The notes below the pieces were generated by a model, which was not told where the DNA came from, did no database searches, and saw nothing but the letters and a program-made list of their open reading frames with translations. The position numbers and the translations under genes are program-made. DNA of 40,189 nt. Origin: Burkholderia paludis. GTDB taxonomy: Bacteria; Pseudomonadota; Gammaproteobacteria; Burkholderiales; Burkholderiaceae. Positions 38,901-40,189 of the stretch are shown in pieces. The stretch covers positions 1 through 40,189 of the forward strand of contig NZ_JPGL01000080.1 of the NCBI RefSeq assembly GCF_000732615.1. Direction: 5' to 3'. How positions within the stretch are numbered: the stretch's first letter is position 1; each line of letters starts with the position of its first letter.

Positions 38901-40189
38901 TCGGGTAAGGATAGTCATGGCAGCTCCGCGGACACACTGCACACGTCGGATCAGGCGCTGACCGGAACGACGCTCAAGGGCGGCGATACGGTGAACATCG
39001 TGTCGGGCAAGGATATTACGCTTTACGGCAGCGCGATCAGCCTCGACAAGGGCAATGCGAACCTGCTGGCAGTCGGTGATGTGAACGTCGGCGCGGCAAC
39101 CGAAACGCATGAGCTGAATTCGCACGAGACTCACAGCCACAGCAATGTCGTGAGCGGCGTGAAAGTCGCGAGTGGGATCGACCAGACGATGACGCTCAAT
39201 CGCGGCAGCCTGGTATCGGCGGACGGCGTGAACATTGTCAGCGGAAAGGACGTCAATGTTCAGGGTAGCACCATCGTCGGAACGAACGACGTGACGCTCA
39301 CGGCAGCGCGCAACGTGACGGTTACGACGTCGCAGGATACCTTGCAGTCGTCGAGCTACTACGACAAGAAGGAATCCGGGCTGATGTCGGGCGGCGGCCT
39401 GTCGGTGTCGATTGGCAGCAGTTCGCTGAAGACGAACAGTCAGTCGACCGAGGTGTCGAACAACGGCAGTACGATCGGTTCGCTGAAGGGCAACGTCAGC
39501 GTTACTGCTGGAAACGACCTGCACGTGACGGGAAGCGACCTGATCGCAGCGAAGAATCTTAGCGGTACAGGCGCGAACGTGATGATCGACGCGACGCAGG
39601 ACACGCGTCACCGCGGCGAGACACAGGAAGTGTCGAAGAGCGGCCTGACGCTGGCGCTGAAGGCACCGGTGATCGATGCGGTATCGAATGCCGTTGGTCA
39701 ATCGCGCGCGTCCGGCAATAGCCAGGACGGTCGCGCGGCAGCGCTGCACGGGATGGCGGCGGCCAGCGCCGCGTGGGATGCGAACATGGCCGCGGGCGAT
39801 GTGGTTCGGGCGCTGGGGGCGGGCGAAACGCCTCAGTTCAAGGTCGAAGTCAGCGTCGGCAGCAGTCACAGCAAGAGCGCGTTCTCCGAAGACAGCGTGA
39901 CGAATCGCGGTTCGAACGTGAACGCGGGCGGGACGGTGGCGTTTGCGGCGACCGGCAACGGTCAGGCTGGCAGCGGTAATGTGATGATCGCCGGCTCGAA
40001 CGTGAACGCAAATGATGTGATCCTGGCGGCGAAGAACCAGGTCAATATCGTCAATACGACGGATGCCGACTCGACGCGCAGCACGAACGAGTCGAAGAGC
40101 GCGAGCGTGGGTGTGTCGGTCGGCACGGGTGGGTTCGGTATTTCCGCGGCGATGTCGAAGGCCAACGGCGATGGCAACAGCGATCTGGC
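32982..40189 (+). CDS. Filamentous-haemagglutinin/CdiA-type TpsA exoprotein, 5' part (3' end outside window)
   Basis: An uninterrupted frame from the ATG at 32982 to the window edge, over 2400 residues. Residues 1-33 are an extended signal peptide region (ESPR: MNKNTHRLVYSRLRGMVVAV), then a hydrophobic core with cleavage after A65 (LSGA|QIVP). The TPS secretion domain follows (about 66-320), with NPNF (132-135) and NPSGI (173-177) in place of the classical NPNL/NPNGI. Residues about 330-1335 are FHA-1-type beta-helix repeats (many LDNSGG, LVNHGG and LTNANGK turns). Residues about 1340-1755 are non-repetitive and Tyr/Pro-containing. FHA-2-like repeats rich in SGKD(I/V) and AGNDL then run to the end. 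This order matches CdiA/BcpA contact-dependent inhibition proteins, secreted by a TpsB partner. The toxin tip is not in view, so an adhesin is equally possible. Confidence 0.9.
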   Translation, partial: MNKNTHRLVYSRLRGMVVAVAETATAEGKSATGEVRAQRRSSASGARVVMAGLAALGMLPTLSGAQIVPTPGTSAQVIQTPNGLPQVNVARPSSAGVSVNTYNQFDVQRAGAILNNSATMVQTQLGGWINGNPNFGPNDAARIIVNQVNSPNPSQIRGALEIAGARAELVLANPSGIYLDGAGFINTSRATLTTGVPFYGSDGSLAGYNVNRGLVTVAGAGLNAANIDQVDIISRAVQTNAAIYVKNLNVIAGANQVNHDTLAATPIQGDGAAPAVAIDVAQLGGMYANRVYLVGNSAGVGVANAGTIAAQAGDLTLQSDGRLVLTGKTTASGNLALSAASGIQNSGTTYAQQSLSAGTAADLTNSGTLAAQQNTTVNAGSVNSTGTLGAGVNNDGSVGHGGDLNLTASGQLSATGQNVAGGNASLTGVNVNLAGSQTAANGNLSLSATSGDVNLANATTSAQGAVTAQASGTVINDHGSLSSGGGTTLTGGNLSNQDGKLSSQGPLSVNVAGQIANQAGELVSESTANVRGGAIANNQGTIQSAAGMTMAGASLDNTAGRLTSLNGDGLFVTTSGQLTNAAGTTANGAQGGVIGGNGDVSVQGANVVNHGVITSNTNLRIAGQSVDNGGGTLQAAQNVAVDAGTHLTNNGGSIAGQTATLSATTLDNSAGAVQAGQVTLNATDLVNHGGTITQTGADAMSVNVSGTLDNSNGGTLQTNSTDLTLAPAALVNDGGTITHAGSGTLTLGSGSGSVSNVGGAIASNGRVVAQTGTLNNASGSITAQTGLTANVGGTLTNANGKLLSNTDLSVASGMLANDGGQIGASTNAAIHTGAMTNQGGSIVAPNLSVTADSTLDNSGGKLEANQLALTAANLVNHGGAITQYGSSAMGMNVSGTLDNSTGGVIQTNSTDLTLKPAGLNNAGGTITHAGTGTLMIAPGNGASALNNASGTIVTKGQAVVDASSWNNARGILAAQRGVNATITGDVNNAQGLLRSDESLSLKSGGALSNQGGHVQAGQSTVGDTSTLDIQSASIDNADGAIVDLGTGKMTVQGVSQIANSHAGGVSGMGAITGNGDVTVSAASIGNTQGGQLSGASLHVQGGTLDNSGGTIGNVANSNGDLNVTTTGAITNTNGQISSTHDLSVAAATLQGGGTYSATHDANVNLQGDYTAASDTQFNVGHDLAFTLPGTFTNNANLQSVNDLSVNAGNIVNVGALTAGGLLRTQSTNLTNTGALVGASASLNATNAISNFGPTALIGASDSNGTLEILAHDIENRDDTTATDSMATTAIFGMGKVVLGGGKDASGNYRNAALVNNVSALIQSSGDMELHADKITTTRRVMKTSTSQIDPASLAQFGIPIKGRTGQPGVKDPDGIGGVYTEPPHSGQWNSDYQFTTYYADSATATTVTDISPAAQIVSGGKIDASSVGTLQNYWSNIAAVGDVKMPAHYDADGWAASGQKLPGVSVSYSGQYHYNNYDNSEHDWQLPFGNAPFVTGRPGGYTQAAPASIKDYTLPGYFSTMSSNGTISGTGVSVNNTAGNASIPSFGLLPGQSVPGLTPTNLSGNASGAKSGASSVYGGPPAPVDPIIASATALNVLNNLTIPQGGLYRPTSAPNANYVIETNPAFTNQKNFISSDYFFGQLGVDLTHIPKRLGDGFHEQQLVRNQVTALTGKAVLGPYADLQTMYQSLMTAGADLSKSLDLPMGASLSAEQVSKLTGNVIMMETRVVDGQSVLVPVVYLAQANQQNVNGPLITATNIDFQNAQTFTNSGTIKADNTLAIQGKQIDNAFGALQSGGLMSLKTENNIDLTSANVKAGSLQLDAGKDLILDTATKTNTRVSRDGATSMVTTLGPTAKLDVAGDASIVTGGNFQQNAGNLSVGGNLGMNVGGNWDLGAVQTGEHKIVQRANGVSNTDINKVVGGSVTVGGQSLIAVGGDLTAKGAQIDFGQGGTLAAKGNVTLGAASATSTVNANSSGKDSHGSSADTLHTSDQALTGTTLKGGDTVNIVSGKDITLYGSAISLDKGNANLLAVGDVNVGAATETHELNSHETHSHSNVVSGVKVASGIDQTMTLNRGSLVSADGVNIVSGKDVNVQGSTIVGTNDVTLTAARNVTVTTSQDTLQSSSYYDKKESGLMSGGGLSVSIGSSSLKTNSQSTEVSNNGSTIGSLKGNVSVTAGNDLHVTGSDLIAAKNLSGTGANVMIDATQDTRHRGETQEVSKSGLTLALKAPVIDAVSNAVGQSRASGNSQDGRAAALHGMAAASAAWDANMAAGDVVRALGAGETPQFKVEVSVGSSHSKSAFSEDSVTNRGSNVNAGGTVAFAATGNGQAGSGNVMIAGSNVNANDVILAAKNQVNIVNTTDADSTRSTNESKSASVGVSVGTGGFGISAAMSKANGDGNSDL

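Overview
The window looks like a chromosomal segment of a high-GC betaproteobacterium, most likely Burkholderia (cepacia complex or a close relative). The grounds are the 5S rRNA 3' end with its terminator, the TCG/CTC/GCG-rich codon use of most genes, the gene families present, and a giant Burkholderia-type two-partner-secretion exoprotein at the right edge. The species is inferred, not proven.

Layout. 1-128: 3' end of a 5S rRNA gene and its terminator, so an rRNA operon ends here. 318-3069: a tight three-gene unit (exported alpha/beta hydrolase, LytS-type histidine kinase, LytTR response regulator) with codon use unlike the rest of the window. 3130-3590: four tandem copies of a 116-bp repeat that run into the 3' end of a GNAT acetyltransferase gene, followed by an NTF2-like gene. 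5146-8123: aldehyde dehydrogenase plus omega-aminotransferase, probably polyamine (putrescine-type) catabolism. 8200-9450: a SMI1/KNR4 (SUKH) protein with an ankyrin-like C-terminus. 9591-14421: an AraC regulator divergent from an acyl-CoA synthetase / SDR dehydrogenase / thiolase operon for an unidentified acyl substrate.

14531-26220 is the metabolic core: a RutR-like regulator divergent from N-carbamoyl-beta-alanine amidohydrolase, preT, preA, an NCS1 permease and dihydropyrimidinase (the reductive pyrimidine pathway). A nucleoside transporter, thymidine phosphorylase and cytidine deaminase follow. Together they can import pyrimidine nucleosides and bases and degrade them to beta-amino acids. 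An 18-bp inverted repeat overlapping a candidate promoter lies in front of the first catabolic gene and is a good candidate operator.

26255-27370 is a Rieske non-heme iron oxygenase. 28328-30848 (minus strand) is an msrB-dipZ-msrA operon for repair of oxidised methionine in the cell envelope.

From about 30.9 kb the sequence becomes less GC-rich and looks like an accessory island: a CoiA-like fragment, a small coupled ORF, a TraB/GumN-like gene split by a one-base frameshift, and then a huge filamentous-haemagglutinin/CdiA-type TpsA reading frame that starts at 32982 and is still open at the window end. Its N-terminus (ESPR, TPS domain), FHA-1 repeats, a non-repeat Tyr/Pro-containing middle and FHA-2-like repeats are visible. 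Any toxin C-terminus, immunity gene and TpsB transporter would lie beyond the window.

I see no clearly new system. The least explained items are the 116-bp array fused to the GNAT 3' end, the foreign triad next to the rRNA operon, and the decayed mosaic in front of the TpsA gene.
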